A stretch of 64,000 bases of DNA from Methylobacterium tardum. GTDB lineage: Bacteria > Pseudomonadota > Alphaproteobacteria > Rhizobiales > Beijerinckiaceae. The position numbers and the translations under genes are program-made. A model generated the notes under the pieces. The model was given only the letters and a program-made list of their open reading frames with translations. It had not been told where the DNA came from and did no database searches. The stretch covers positions 5,886,001-5,950,000 of the forward strand of contig NZ_CP097484.1 of assembly GCF_023546765.1 (NCBI RefSeq). The letters are read 5' to 3'. Numbering within the stretch: the stretch's first letter is position 1; each line of letters begins with the position of its first letter. Positions 1 to 11,202 of the stretch are shown in pieces.

Positions 1-781
1 GGAGCCGGCCGCCGGCGCTGACCGTCGCGGCCTGGACGGCGCCGGACCCGGAGAAGTCGGCGATGCCGGCAATCTTCAGGGGCGGCCCGGGCTGCGGCGG
101 CGTGCGTGCCGCGACCGTCCAGGCCGCACCCGGATCGCCGGCCGGGCGCTCGATCAGCGCGAGCCCGCCGGTCTCCGCGCCCGGGCGCGTGGAGGCCAGC
201 AGCGCCGGACGATCCCCGAGACGGAGCAGGCGCGGCCGCAGGGGCGCGAACACCGCGTCGGCCCCGGCCGGAACCGTCACGGTCGCCACCGGCACGGGCT
301 TGGGATCGGTGCTGACCGCCATCGGCTGGCGCTCGCGGATGGTCAGGACGGCCGCCGCGGCGCTGCCGTCCGGGGCGCGGGTGCGCCCGGTGAGATAGGC
401 GCTCAACGGGCCGGACAGCGCCCGGCGCGAGCCCGGCACGGCTCCGCGCGGCGTCTCCGCGGCGGTTAGTCCCTCGACCGCCTCACGGCCGATCGGGCGG
501 ACGCTCACGGTTCCCTCGGAGAGCGACAGCACGGCACCGCCGTCGTCGCCCCAGACCACGGTGATCGGCGCGCTCTCCTCGTCGCCGGCCTGCTGGCTCA
601 CCTTCGCGCCGGCGATCGGCAGCAGCCCGGAGGTCGCCACCGAGACGGCGGCCTCGCTGCGGGGGCCGCGCAGGGCCCGGACCTTGAAGGGCAGGTCGAG
701 GATCCGGATCCCGGGCTCCGCCCGCGCGGCGGCCAGGGGCACGCCGCACAGGAGCAGGCCGAGGAGGAGCGCCCGGCGCAC
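1..781 (-). CDS. Exported protein, possible FG-GAP/VCBS-like repeats (partial)
   Basis: Reading leftward from a GTG at 781, the frame stays open to the window edge (at least 260 residues), so the C-terminus is missing. The first 21 residues (MRRALLLGLLLCGVPLAAARA) form a clear Sec signal peptide, so the product should be periplasmic or secreted. The mature part is rich in Ala, Pro and Gly. Near the end it shows IADFSGSG, which resembles the Asp/Gly-rich loops of FG-GAP/VCBS beta-propeller repeats; this likeness is weak and inferred. A second in-frame GTG lies eight codons upstream (805), but the signal peptide fits 781 better. It follows the SDR gene at 835 in the same direction with a 53-base gap. 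Function unknown. Confidence 0.6.
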   Translation of the reverse strand, partial: MRRALLLGLLLCGVPLAAARAEPGIRILDLPFKVRALRGPRSEAAVSVATSGLLPIAGAKVSQQAGDEESAPITVVWGDDGGAVLSLSEGTVSVRPIGREAVEGLTAAETPRGAVPGSRRALSGPLSAYLTGRTRAPDGSAAAAVLTIRERQPMAVSTDPKPVPVATVTVPAGADAVFAPLRPRLLRLGDRPALLASTRPGAETGGLALIERPAGDPGAAWTVAARTPPQPGPPLKIAGIADFSGSGAVQAATVSAGGRL

Positions 782-834
782 GGGGGCCGGGCCGTGACCC
801 ACGGCGTTCGTGCCCGAGGGGGCAGGCGTTCTGG

Positions 835-1590
835 TCAAACGTGCTGGCCGCCGTTGATGTGGAGTTCGGCCCCGTTCACGTAGGACGAGGCCTCGGTGCA
901 CAGGAAGTAGATCGCCTTGGCGACCTCGTCCGGGGTGCCGAGCCGGCGCTGCGGGATCTGCTCGGCGAGCTTCTCGGTGCCGGGCGACAGGATCGACGTG
1001 TCGATCTCGCCCGGCGAGATCGCGTTGACCCGCACGCCCAGCGGCCCGAAATCGGCGGCCATCTCGCGGGTCAGGCCGGCCAGCGCCGCCTTCGAGGTGC
1101 CGTAGGCCGCCCCCGCGAAGGGGTGGACGCGCGAGCCCGCGATCGAGGTCACGTTGACGATCGAGCCCTTGGCGCGGGCGAGCTCGTCGCGCAGGCCGCG
1201 GGCCAGCAGGATCGTGGCGAAGAGGTTGACCTGGAACACCCGCTGCCACGCGTCGAACTCGGTCGCCAGGGCGCCGAGGCGCTCGCCGTCCGGCCCCTTC
1301 GGCGAGATGCCGGCATTGTTGACCAGCGCGTGTAGCACGCCGCCCTCGGCGGCGAGCCGGCCGCGGACCTCCTCGACGGCGCGGACCGTGTCCTGCGCGT
1401 CCGAGAGATCGACCTGGAGATGGTCCTCGGGACCCATCTCCCAGGGGCAGTTCTCCGGAAAGGCGTGGCGCGAGCAGGTGATCACGCGCCAGCCCGCGGC
1501 CGAGAACCGCTTGACGGTGGCGTGGCCGATGCCCCGGCTCGCACCCGTGAGCAGCATGATGCGCCGGCGTTCGTTGACGGGGAGGGCCAA
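835..1590 (-). CDS. SDR family NAD(P)-dependent oxidoreductase
   Basis: A 251-residue short-chain dehydrogenase/reductase, the usual size for a classical SDR. The Rossmann nucleotide-binding motif TGASRGIG lies at about residues 15-22, NNAG at about 91-94, and the catalytic Tyr-Lys pair in YGTSK at about 163-167 after a Ser-containing strand (VNVTSIAG). The C-terminus ends in a substrate loop and NGGQHV. A second Met at residue 12 (MLLTGAS) is a possible start, but the longer form is kept. The substrate cannot be told from sequence; 3-oxoacyl-ACP-reductase-like and sugar-alcohol dehydrogenases look alike here. It is divergent from the gene at 1738 across a 147-base gap that must hold both promoters. 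Confidence 0.9.
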   Translation of the reverse strand: MALPVNERRRIMLLTGASRGIGHATVKRFSAAGWRVITCSRHAFPENCPWEMGPEDHLQVDLSDAQDTVRAVEEVRGRLAAEGGVLHALVNNAGISPKGPDGERLGALATEFDAWQRVFQVNLFATILLARGLRDELARAKGSIVNVTSIAGSRVHPFAGAAYGTSKAALAGLTREMAADFGPLGVRVNAISPGEIDTSILSPGTEKLAEQIPQRRLGTPDEVAKAIYFLCTEASSYVNGAELHINGGQHV

Positions 1591-1737
1591 AGCCGTAAGC
1601 CTCGCTGGCGTTCTAAAGGATCGCAGCCCGGTCCGGGCGCGCGGGTCGTGCCGCTGAGCCTGAACGGTCTAGGCGCACGGGGACCGGAAATCCAGAGCAC
1701 GCCGCGTGCCGGGCACGATGCAGGGGAGGGGAAACGC

Positions 1738-2319
1738 ATGGCCAGCGACAAGACCAGCGCGGAGCGCATGCCGGCGATCCCGGCCGACCGCCTCACGGAG
1801 GCGCAGGCCGCCGCCGCGGCGGTGTTCGAGGCCGAGCGCGGCGTTCCGGTCTTCGGGCCGTTCGTGCCGCTGCTGCGCAGCCCCGAGCTGATGCTCTGCG
1901 CGAGCCGGATGGGGCTCTACCTGCGCTACGGCAGCGTCCTGCCGCTGCGCATCAGCGAGTTCGCGATCCTGATCGTGGCCCGGGAGTGGAGCCAGCCGGT
2001 GGAATGGGCCATCCACCACCCGATCGCCGTGAAGGCCGGCGTCGCGCCCGAGACCGCGCAGGCCCTGGCCGAGGGACGCCGCCCCGACACGATGAGCGCC
2101 GACGAGGCCTTGGCCTACGCGTTCTCGACCGAGCTGACGCGCAACCGCGCGGTGAGCGACGCGACCTACGCGGCCGTGGTCGGGCGCTTCGGCGAGCAGG
2201 GGGCGATCGATCTCACCGGCATCAACGGCTACTACGCGCTGCTCGCCATGACCATGAACGTCGCCCGGACGGCGATTCCGGAGGGGACATCCGCGCCGCT
2301 GCCGCCGCTGGTAGGGTAG
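1738..2319 (+). CDS. Carboxymuconolactone decarboxylase family protein
   Basis: 193 residues with the all-helical carboxymuconolactone decarboxylase / AhpD fold pattern: a central stretch LRISEFAILIVAREW followed by EWAIHHPIAVKAG. The CxxC thiol pair of true AhpD peroxidase reductases is absent, so a thiol redox role is unlikely. Members of this branch are often annotated as CMD-like proteins of unknown substrate. The ATG at 1738 is chosen because a purine-rich AGGGGAGGGG sits just upstream; the frame extends further 5' only through non-coding-looking sequence. The divergent neighbour is a short-chain dehydrogenase, so the pair may act on a common aromatic or lactone substrate (inference). 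Confidence 0.85.
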   Translation: MASDKTSAERMPAIPADRLTEAQAAAAAVFEAERGVPVFGPFVPLLRSPELMLCASRMGLYLRYGSVLPLRISEFAILIVAREWSQPVEWAIHHPIAVKAGVAPETAQALAEGRRPDTMSADEALAYAFSTELTRNRAVSDATYAAVVGRFGEQGAIDLTGINGYYALLAMTMNVARTAIPEGTSAPLPPLVG

Positions 2320-2476
2320 GGTTGGGGGACGCCGTCGCGGCGCCCCTGCGGACCGCATTCCCCACCCGTGGCCCGCACCGCTTGTGGCGCCGGCCGCTTC
2401 GGTCTAACCGTCCTCCCCCATGCGGGCGCCCATCGTGCGGTCCGCCAGCCCCCGAAAACCCGGCCGGACGAGAGCC

Positions 2477-2971
2477 ATGGTCGCCCACACCCGCGCCGAT
2501 TCGGCGCCCAAGCCCACCGATCCGGCGCTGGCGGGCGCCCGGATCCTCGTCGCCGAGGCGCGCTACTACGACGCGATCGCCGACGAACTGCTCGCCGGCG
2601 CCCTGGCGGCGATCGAGGCGGCCCGCGCGCAGGCGACCGTGGTGACGGTTCCGGGCGCCCTCGAGATCCCCGCCACGGTGGCGATCCTCCTCGAAACGGG
2701 TGCCTACGACGCCGTGGTGGCGCTCGGCTGCGTGATCCGCGGCGAGACGGGCCATTACGACATCGTCGCCGGCGAGAGCGCCCGCGCGCTGATGGACCTC
2801 TCGGTCGACCGCCGCGTGCCGCTGGGCAACGGCATCCTCACCGTCGAGACCGAGGCGCAGGCGCTCGCCCGCGCCCGGGTCGCCGAGATGAACAAGGGCG
2901 GCGGCGCGGCCGAGGCGGCGCTCGGCGTGCTCGCCCTCAAGCGCGCGGCCGAAGCCGCCCGCCCGCGATGA
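2477..2971 (+). CDS. ribH: 6,7-dimethyl-8-ribityllumazine synthase
   Basis: 164 residues, standard length. It condenses 5-amino-6-ribitylaminouracil with 3,4-dihydroxy-2-butanone 4-phosphate, the penultimate step of riboflavin synthesis, in the cytoplasm. Visible family marks are [12 protein letters not shown] near the N-terminus, the VPGALEIP substrate loop, [14 protein letters not shown] with the catalytic His, and GNGILTVET. The start at 2477 (MVAHTR) is preferred; an upstream in-frame ATG at 2420 would add 19 atypical residues. Its stop overlaps the nusB start, giving the common alphaproteobacterial order ribH-nusB-thiL. The other riboflavin genes (ribD, ribE) are about 22 kb away. Confidence 0.96.
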   Translation: MVAHTRADSAPKPTDPALAGARILVAEARYYDAIADELLAGALAAIEAARAQATVVTVPGALEIPATVAILLETGAYDAVVALGCVIRGETGHYDIVAGESARALMDLSVDRRVPLGNGILTVETEAQALARARVAEMNKGGGAAEAALGVLALKRAAEAARPR

Positions 2972-3597
2972 TGGATACCCCCATGACCGGGACACCCGAT
3001 ACCCAGCCGGAGAACGGCGCCGCGTCCGCCGAGACGACGGCCGGCAGCAACGCCGGCACCGCCAAGATCAGCCTGCGCAGCGGCGCCCGCCTCGCCGTGG
3101 TGCAGGCGCTCTACGAGATGGACATCTCGGGCAAGGGCGTCCTCGACGCGCTCGCGGAGTTCGAGGCCTTCTGGATCGGCCAGGAAGTCGATGGGATCGC
3201 GCATCCGAAGGCCGAGACCGCCTTCTTCCGCGACCTCCTGCGCGGCACCGTCGAGGAGCAGCGTGCGATCGACCCGAAGCTCGATCAGGCGCTCGCCCAG
3301 GGCTGGCCGCTGCGGCGCATCGAGATCGTACTGCGGGCGATCCTGCGGGCCGGCGCCTACGAGCTGATGTTCCGGCCCGACGTGCCGGTGGGAGCGGCGA
3401 TCTCGGCCTATGTCGACGTGGCCCACAGCTTCTACACGGCCGACGAGCCGGGCCTCGTGAACGCTGTGCTCGACCGGCTCGCCCGGGAAGTCCGGCCGGG
3501 CGAGGTCGGGGCCGCCAAGGCTTCGAGCAAGCCGGGCTCGTCGAAGCCGCTCTCCGGCAAGTCCGGCTCCGCGAAGACCTCCGCCAACAAGGCCTGA
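2968..3597 (+). CDS. nusB: Transcription antitermination factor NusB
   Basis: 209 residues. The core (about residues 30-175) matches Nus[17 protein letters not shown], then [14 protein letters not shown] helices and [21 protein letters not shown], the conserved surface used with NusE (S10) at boxA RNA. NusB is part of the antitermination complex on rRNA operons. The N-terminal 30 residues and a C-terminal tail of about 30 residues rich in Lys, Ser, Ala and Gly are extensions beyond the E. coli protein, probably disordered. The ATG at 2968 overlaps the ribH stop; a second ATG follows directly at 2971. thiL begins 3 bases after the stop, so this is one transcript. Confidence 0.95.
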   Translation: MMDTPMTGTPDTQPENGAASAETTAGSNAGTAKISLRSGARLAVVQALYEMDISGKGVLDALAEFEAFWIGQEVDGIAHPKAETAFFRDLLRGTVEEQRAIDPKLDQALAQGWPLRRIEIVLRAILRAGAYELMFRPDVPVGAAISAYVDVAHSFYTADEPGLVNAVLDRLAREVRPGEVGAAKASSKPGSSKPLSGKSGSAKTSANKA

Positions 3598-3600
3598 CCC

Positions 3601-4596
3601 GTGGCCGGCCCGTCCCGCATCTCCGAGGACGGGCTGATCGCCCGGTACTTCGCGCCGCTGGCCGGGCCGGGCGCCGACGGGCTCCGGGACGACGCCGCCA
3701 CCCTGACGCCGGCCCCCGGCCACGATCTTGTCCTCACCGCCGACGCGGTCGTGGTGGGGATCCACTATTTCCCGGATGACCCGCCGGCCTCCATCGCCCG
3801 CAAGGCGCTCGGCGTGAACCTGTCCGACATCGCCGCCAAGGGGGCGATCCCGCGCGGCTTCCTGCTGACGCTGGCCCTGCCCGACGACTGGACGGAGGCG
3901 TGGCTCGCCGGTTTCGCGGGCGGACTCGGCGCGGCGGCGGCGGAGACCGGCTGTCCGCTCCTCGGCGGCGACACGGTGCGCTCCGGCGGGCCGGCGCTGA
4001 TCGGCGTGACGATGATGGGCGAGGTGCCGACCGGCGGGATCGTCCGGCGCCACACCGCCCGGGTCGGCGACCGGATCTGCGTCACCGGCACGATCGGCGA
4101 CGCGGCGCTCGGCCTGCGGCTGCGCCTGGAGCCGGAGGCACCCTGGTCGGCGGGGCTCGATCCGGCGTTGCGGGCCTTCTTGGCCGACCGCTACCTGCAC
4201 CCGCGGCCGCGCCTCGCGGCGGCTCCGGCCGTCCGCCGCCACGCCTCCGCGGCGATGGACGTCTCGGACGGGCTGGCGGGTGATCTCGCCAAGATGCTCG
4301 GCGCGGGCCGGAGCGCCCGGATCGACGGAGCCGCCGTGCCGCTCTCGCAACCGGCCCGGCGCGCTCTCGCGGCCGAGCCCGGCCTGATCGACACGATCCT
4401 GACCGGCGGCGACGATTACGAGATCCTCTGCACGGTGGCGCCGGAACAGCTCGACGCCTTCCGAGCCGAGGTGGCGGAGGGCGGCATTCCGCTCACGGCC
4501 ATCGGCACCGTCACCGCTGGCGACGGGCCGCCCCGTTTCGCGATGGACGATGGCGCGGCGCGTGTGTTCGCCGCGGGCTCGTTCAGCCACTTCTGA
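3601..4596 (+). CDS. thiL: Thiamine-monophosphate kinase
   Basis: 331 residues starting at GTG 3601, three bases after nusB. It phosphorylates thiamine monophosphate to the active cofactor thiamine diphosphate. The PurM-like ATP-binding fold is shown by GLRDDAATL at the N-terminus (Asp residues for Mg2+), DAVVVGIHY, the long helix RKALGVNLSDIAAKG, LGGDTVRS, AMDVSDGLAGDL and the C-terminal TGGDDYEILCTV. Length and motif order are those of normal ThiL. It is the last gene of ribH-nusB-thiL; about 440 bases of non-coding sequence follow before hppA. Confidence 0.96.
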   Translation: MAGPSRISEDGLIARYFAPLAGPGADGLRDDAATLTPAPGHDLVLTADAVVVGIHYFPDDPPASIARKALGVNLSDIAAKGAIPRGFLLTLALPDDWTEAWLAGFAGGLGAAAAETGCPLLGGDTVRSGGPALIGVTMMGEVPTGGIVRRHTARVGDRICVTGTIGDAALGLRLRLEPEAPWSAGLDPALRAFLADRYLHPRPRLAAAPAVRRHASAAMDVSDGLAGDLAKMLGAGRSARIDGAAVPLSQPARRALAAEPGLIDTILTGGDDYEILCTVAPEQLDAFRAEVAEGGIPLTAIGTVTAGDGPPRFAMDDGAARVFAAGSFSHF

Positions 4597-5037
4597 GACG
4601 GTTTCCGGTCGATCGCTCCGGCATGGTCGTCTCCGCGCGATGAGGGAAGGCGAAAGCCGCCGGAGGATCTCCACCGGAAAGTGGAAGGTCGGGCACGGCG
4701 CCCTTCCTCGCTCGGCGGGGAGGGCGCTCGCGCCCGTGTCGACCGCCGGAATCCCCGTCCCCCTGCATCGCCCGTGATCGGCTCAGCCCAGGGCCGTCGG
4801 ATCCGGATCCTGCATAATAATGCGCCGGCTTAACGCTCTCGCAATGCAGCATTCGCGCGCCGCGCTGCAAACATCTTCAACTCGGCGTTTGCGCTCTCCA
4901 GCGAAGTTTGGCAATCAAGGCCTTGTTTTGGGAAGGAAAGCCCCGAATCCGAGCACCGCGTCCCATGGCCGTCTCGCGGCGGTCAAGCTCGACAAGCACA
5001 AGCCCACGCCAGGCACGATAATAACAAGGACGGTCGA
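4597..5037 (+). other. Intergenic region thiL-hppA
   Basis: About 440 bases without a convincing gene. A GC-rich imperfect hairpin (10-bp arms, one mismatch) at about 4698-4727 could end thiL transcription, but it has no T-run. The stretch 4810-5037 is clearly less GC-rich (for example CATAATAATG near 4813 and GATAATAACAAGG near 5018), as expected for the hppA promoter and leader. An AAGGACG Shine-Dalgarno sequence lies 7 bases before the hppA ATG. No known riboswitch was recognised. Confidence 0.5.
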
Positions 5038-7182
<2,145 letters not shown>

Positions 7183-7209
7183 GGGCTGCCGAGACCCTGA
7201 CGCACGGCG

Positions 7210-7238
7210 AGGGCCGGGCTCCGAGGGAGCCCGGCCCT
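7210..7238 (+). terminator. Intrinsic terminator of hppA
   Basis: A perfect 13-bp inverted repeat (arms 7210-7222 and 7226-7238, loop GAG) begins 28 bases after the hppA stop and is followed by TCTGCATTTT. It should end hppA transcription and separates it from the next gene. Confidence 0.85.
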
Positions 7239-7377
7239 CTGCATTTTGCCATGTGTGCCCCCGCACGTCGCCGTCGTTCCGGTTGCGCTGCACCTTGGCA
7301 TCGCCGCGCCGCAGCGCCACCTCGGCGCGGGAACAAACCGGATGCGGCCCCCAGGTCGCACCAGCACGAGGTCATCC

Positions 7378-8469
7378 ATGCCATCCCTGCTCGACCCGAT
7401 CCGCATCGGCGCCATCGAGGCGAAGAACCGGATCTTCATGGCCCCGCTCACCCGGGGCCGCGGCACCCGCGAGCACGTGCCGACCCCGATCATGGCCGAG
7501 TATTACGCCCAGCGCGCCGGCGCCGGCCTGATCCTCACCGAGGCCACCGGCATCACCCAGGAGGGGCTGGGCTGGCCGTTCGCGCCCGGCATCTGGTCCG
7601 ATGCCCAGGTTGATGCCTGGCGGCCGATCGTGAAGGCGGTCCACGACAAGGGCGGCAAGATCGTCTGCCAGATCTGGCATATGGGCCGGATGGTCCACCC
7701 GGACTTCCTCGGCGGCGCCAAGCCGGTCTCGTCCTCGGCCACCACGGCGCCCGACCAGGCCCACACCTATTCCGGCAAAAAGCCCTACGGTGAGGCCCGC
7801 GCCCTGGAACTCGCCGAGATCCCGCGCCTGCTCGCCGATTACGAGCGCGCCACCGCCAACGCCCTGGCCGCGGGCTTCGACGGCGTGCAGATCCACGCGG
7901 CGAACGGCTACCTGATCGACGAGTTCCTGCGCGACGGCACCAACCACCGCACTGACCAGTACGGCGGCTCCATCGAGAACCGGGTGCGGCTGCTGCGCGA
8001 GGTCACCGAGGTGGTCGCCAAGGTCGCAGGACCTGAGCGCACCGGCGTGCGCCTCTCGCCGAACGGCGCGATCCAGGGCTGCAACGATTCGAATCCCGAG
8101 CCGCTGTTCGTGGCCGCCGCGCAGGCGCTGGCCGATATCGGCATCGCCTTCCTGGAGATGCGCGAGCCGGGCCCGGACGGCACCTTCGGCAAGGCCGACC
8201 ACCCGCCGATCGCCCCGGCGATGCGGCGCGTGTTCCGCAACCCGATGATCCTCAACGCCGATTACGACGGCATCAGCGGACAGAAGGTGCTGGATGCCGG
8301 CGAGGCCGACGCCATCGCGTTCGGCCGGACCTACATCGCCAATCCGGACCTGGTCGAGCGGATCGCCAAGGGCGCGCCGCTCAACAAGGACAACGCCGCG
8401 ACGTGGTACAGCCAGGGCCCGGAAGGCTACATCGACTACCCGACCCTGGGCGAGGCCCGCGCCGCCTAA
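7378..8469 (+). CDS. Old Yellow Enzyme family NADH:flavin oxidoreductase / alkene reductase
   Basis: 363 residues of the FMN-dependent OYE TIM-barrel family, closest in style to N-ethylmaleimide reductase/xenobiotic reductase. It starts MPSLLDPIRIG and shows NRIFMAPLTRGR (FMN phosphate strand), CQIWHMGRM, FDGVQIHAANGYLIDEFL with the substrate-binding His/Asn pair, and the characteristic DQYGGSIENRVRLL. The C-terminal part has ILNADYD and AIAFGRTYIANPDL. Such enzymes reduce activated C=C bonds or nitro compounds with NAD(P)H; the natural substrate is unknown. The ATG at 7378 matches the family N-terminus. It is monocistronic by position, between the hppA terminator and the histidine kinase gene. 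Confidence 0.93.
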   Translation: MPSLLDPIRIGAIEAKNRIFMAPLTRGRGTREHVPTPIMAEYYAQRAGAGLILTEATGITQEGLGWPFAPGIWSDAQVDAWRPIVKAVHDKGGKIVCQIWHMGRMVHPDFLGGAKPVSSSATTAPDQAHTYSGKKPYGEARALELAEIPRLLADYERATANALAAGFDGVQIHAANGYLIDEFLRDGTNHRTDQYGGSIENRVRLLREVTEVVAKVAGPERTGVRLSPNGAIQGCNDSNPEPLFVAAAQALADIGIAFLEMREPGPDGTFGKADHPPIAPAMRRVFRNPMILNADYDGISGQKVLDAGEADAIAFGRTYIANPDLVERIAKGAPLNKDNAATWYSQGPEGYIDYPTLGEARAA

Positions 8470-8571
8470 GGCGCCCTCAGCCTCGATCCGCCGCGCCCAC
8501 AATAAGCGTGGCGGCGTTGCGCGGCGGTGCCTAGGCAGGCACCGTCCGCGCACCTATTTGGGGGCGGGACC

Positions 8572-10485
8572 ATGGATGTGCCGGCACCTCACGCGCTCGC
8601 GGCTTCCGAACCGACCGACGGGCGCTGGAGCGCCGCGGCCCGGATCGCGGAACTGCGCGACCTCGCGATCCTCGATTCGGATCCCGAGCCGCTCTACGAC
8701 GATCTCGTGCGCGTCGCCGCCTATGTCTGCCGGGCGCCGGTCGCCCTCGTCAGCCTGGTCGATGCCCAGCGGCAATGGTTCAAGTCCGAGGTCGGGCTTG
8801 GCAAGCGCGAGCTCCCGATCAACTGCTCGGTCTGCGCCTACACGATCGAGGCGGGCGAGATGCTCGTCATCCCGGACCTCACCACCGATCCGCGGACCGT
8901 CGAGAACCCGCTGGTGACCGGGCCGGAAGGGTTCCGGTTCTACGCCGGCGCGGTGATCCGAGGCGGGCAGGGCATCCCCCTCGGCGCCCTGTGCGTGCTC
9001 GACCGGGCGGCCCGGCCGAAGGGTCTCGATTCGGAGCAGACCGCCACGCTGATGGCCCTGGCGCGCCAGATCTCGAGCCTGCTGGAACACCGCCGGACCC
9101 TCGCCCAGGTCGCGGCCCGCGAGGCGGAGATCGCCGCGAGCGAGCGCCGCTTCCGGGTGATGACCGCGGCAATGCCCCAGATGGTCTGGACCACGCAGCC
9201 GGACGGGTTCCACGACTATTACAACGACCGCTGGTACGAGTTCACCGGCGTGCCCTACGGTTCCACCGATGGCGAGGGCTGGAACGACGTGTTCCATCCC
9301 GAGGATCAGGAGCGGGCCTGGACACGCTGGCGCCACTCGCTGGAGACCGGCGAGCCCTACGAGATCGAGTACCGTCTGCGCCACCGCGACGGCGCTTATC
9401 GCTGGACGCTGGGCCGCGCCATGCCGATCCGCGACGCGGAGGGGCGGATCGAGCGCTGGTTTGGGACCTGCACCGACATCGGCGACCTGAAGCGCGCCGA
9501 GACCGAGGCGCGCCAGCTCGCCGCCATCGTGGAAACGTCGAAGGACTTCATCGGCCTCTGCACCCTCGAGGGCGAGATCACCCACCTCAACGAGGCGGCC
9601 CTGGCCCTGGTCGGGCTGCCCGACCTCGCCGCCGCGCGCCGGCACAGGATCCCCGACTTCTTCACGGACGACAGCCGCCGGGTGCTGGCCGAGACCGTGA
9701 TGCCGGCGGTCCGCCGGAACGGCTTCTGGGAGGGCGAGCTGGCGTTCCGGCACTTCGCCACCGGCGAGCCGGTGGCGGTCCTGTACAACATCTTCCCGGT
9801 ACGCGACCCGACCGGAGCCGAGGTCGGCTACGCCACCGTTACCCGCGACCTGCGCGAGGCCAAGCGCGCCGAGGAGGCGCGCGACCTGCTCATCCGCGAG
9901 CTGTCGCACCGGATCAAGAACATCTTCGCGGTGATCGGCGGGCTGGCCGCGCTGACCGCGCGCAGCGATCCGGCCGCCAAGCCCTTCGCGGCCGCCTTCC
10001 GGGACCGGCTCGGCGCCCTGGCGCGGGCGCACGAATATGTCCGGCCGCACTCCCCCGACAGCGCCCCCGCGGTGGCGGGCCAGACGGTGCTGGGGCTCAT
10101 GCGCCTGATCATGGCCGCCTACGAGGAGGGCGGCCGCGCCCGGGTGGCGATCTCCGGCGACGATGCCGAGATCGGCGAGCGCACCGCCACCGCCCTCGCG
10201 CTGATCATGCACGAGCAGGCGACCAACGCGATGAAGTATGGCGGCCTCTCCACCAAGGCGGGCGGGGTCTCGCTAATGGGGCGCCGGGAAGCGGACCGCT
10301 ACACGCTGACTTGGCAGGAGGCGGGCGGTCCCCCGGTCGTCGGCGCGCCGTCCCGCAAGGGTTTCGGCACGGTGCTGGCCGAGCGCAGCGTCGCCGGCCA
10401 GCTCGACGGCGTGCTGGAGCACGACTGGGCGCCGGGCGGGCTGCTGCTGCGCCTCAGCGTCCCGCTCGAGAACCTGCGGACCTGA
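8572..10485 (+). CDS. GAF-PAS-PAS HWE-type sensor histidine kinase
   Basis: 637 residues, no signal peptide or membrane segment, so cytosolic. Order: GAF domain (about 25-165), PAS (about 190-310, with WYEFTGVPYG and HPEDQERAW), second PAS with PAC (about 315-430), then an HWE/HisKA_2 kinase core. The phosphoacceptor is His446 in ELSHRIKN; the ATP-binding part shows HEQATNAMKYGGLS (usually HELATN), WQEAGGP and GFGTVLAERSV, the marks of the HWE family common in Rhizobiales. No receiver domain or response regulator is next to it. The WxExGGP box and Asn are kept, so it should be active. The ATG at 8572 follows GGGGGCGGGACC. Stimulus unknown; similar kinases sense light or feed the general stress response. 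Confidence 0.9.
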   Translation: MDVPAPHALAASEPTDGRWSAAARIAELRDLAILDSDPEPLYDDLVRVAAYVCRAPVALVSLVDAQRQWFKSEVGLGKRELPINCSVCAYTIEAGEMLVIPDLTTDPRTVENPLVTGPEGFRFYAGAVIRGGQGIPLGALCVLDRAARPKGLDSEQTATLMALARQISSLLEHRRTLAQVAAREAEIAASERRFRVMTAAMPQMVWTTQPDGFHDYYNDRWYEFTGVPYGSTDGEGWNDVFHPEDQERAWTRWRHSLETGEPYEIEYRLRHRDGAYRWTLGRAMPIRDAEGRIERWFGTCTDIGDLKRAETEARQLAAIVETSKDFIGLCTLEGEITHLNEAALALVGLPDLAAARRHRIPDFFTDDSRRVLAETVMPAVRRNGFWEGELAFRHFATGEPVAVLYNIFPVRDPTGAEVGYATVTRDLREAKRAEEARDLLIRELSHRIKNIFAVIGGLAALTARSDPAAKPFAAAFRDRLGALARAHEYVRPHSPDSAPAVAGQTVLGLMRLIMAAYEEGGRARVAISGDDAEIGERTATALALIMHEQATNAMKYGGLSTKAGGVSLMGRREADRYTLTWQEAGGPPVVGAPSRKGFGTVLAERSVAGQLDGVLEHDWAPGGLLLRLSVPLENLRT

Positions 10486-10486
10486 G

Positions 10487-11202
10487 ATGGCCCGGGAGCC
10501 CGCGCGCGGGCCGGCCTCATCGTCCTCGATTTCGACGGCACCCTGGCCGACAGCTTCGACTGGTTCTGCTCGGTCCTCAACGGCGTGGCCGACCGCTACC
10601 GGTTCCGGCGCGTCGAGGCGCATGAGGTCGAGGAACTGCGGCTGCAGGGCGCCCGGGCGATCGTGGCCCATCTCGGCATCCCCCGCTGGAAGCTGCCGCT
10701 CATCGCCCGGCACATGCACGCCCTGGCCGCGCGCGACGCCGCGCGGATCGCGCTGTTCCCCGGCGTCACCGCGATGCTGGCCGAGATCGCCGAGGCGGGC
10801 GTGCCGCTGGCGATCCTGTCGTCGAACCGCCGGGAGGCCGTCCGCCGCGTGCTCGGGCCGGACAACGCGGCCCGCATCGACGCCTATGCCTGTGGGGCCT
10901 CGATCTTCGGCAAGGCGCGCCGGCTGAAGGCGCTGCTCGCGCGGACCGGGATCGCCGCGGACCGGGCGCTCTGCATCGGCGACGAGATCCGGGATCTGGA
11001 GGCGGCCCGCGCCCTCGGCTGCCCGTTCGGCGCCGTGGCCTGGGGCTACACCGATCCGCGGGCGCTCGCGGCGCTCGGACCCGAATACGTGTTTTCAGAA
11101 CCCGCGGAGATCGCCCGCCTCGCGGCGGGCGCCGTTGGTCAGAGGCCGCGATTCGCGCCCGGCACGACGCTGGCGCCGTTGCCGCTGCCGAACGGCTCGT
11201 AG
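10487..11202 (+). CDS. HAD family hydrolase (frameshifted near its 5' end)
   Basis: A haloacid-dehalogenase-superfamily phosphatase. The nucleophile motif LIVLDFDGTLADS is read at 10516-10554 in the frame that continues to 11202, but no start codon exists in that frame after the kinase stop. The ATG at 10487, just behind that stop, is in another frame. One extra base in the G/C run at about 10505-10512 would join them into about 238 residues. Later HAD motifs are intact: AILSSNR (motif II), FGKARRLKALL (motif III Lys) and CIGDEIRDLEAA (motif IV). It resembles phosphoglycolate phosphatase-like proteins. The 3' end overlaps convergent bamE by 64 bases. Probably a sequencing error rather than a true lesion. 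Confidence 0.75.

Noticed and set aside
2755..4674. 639-residue minus-strand frame opposite ribH-nusB-thiL
   Set aside because: Shadow of three well-identified genes on the plus strand.
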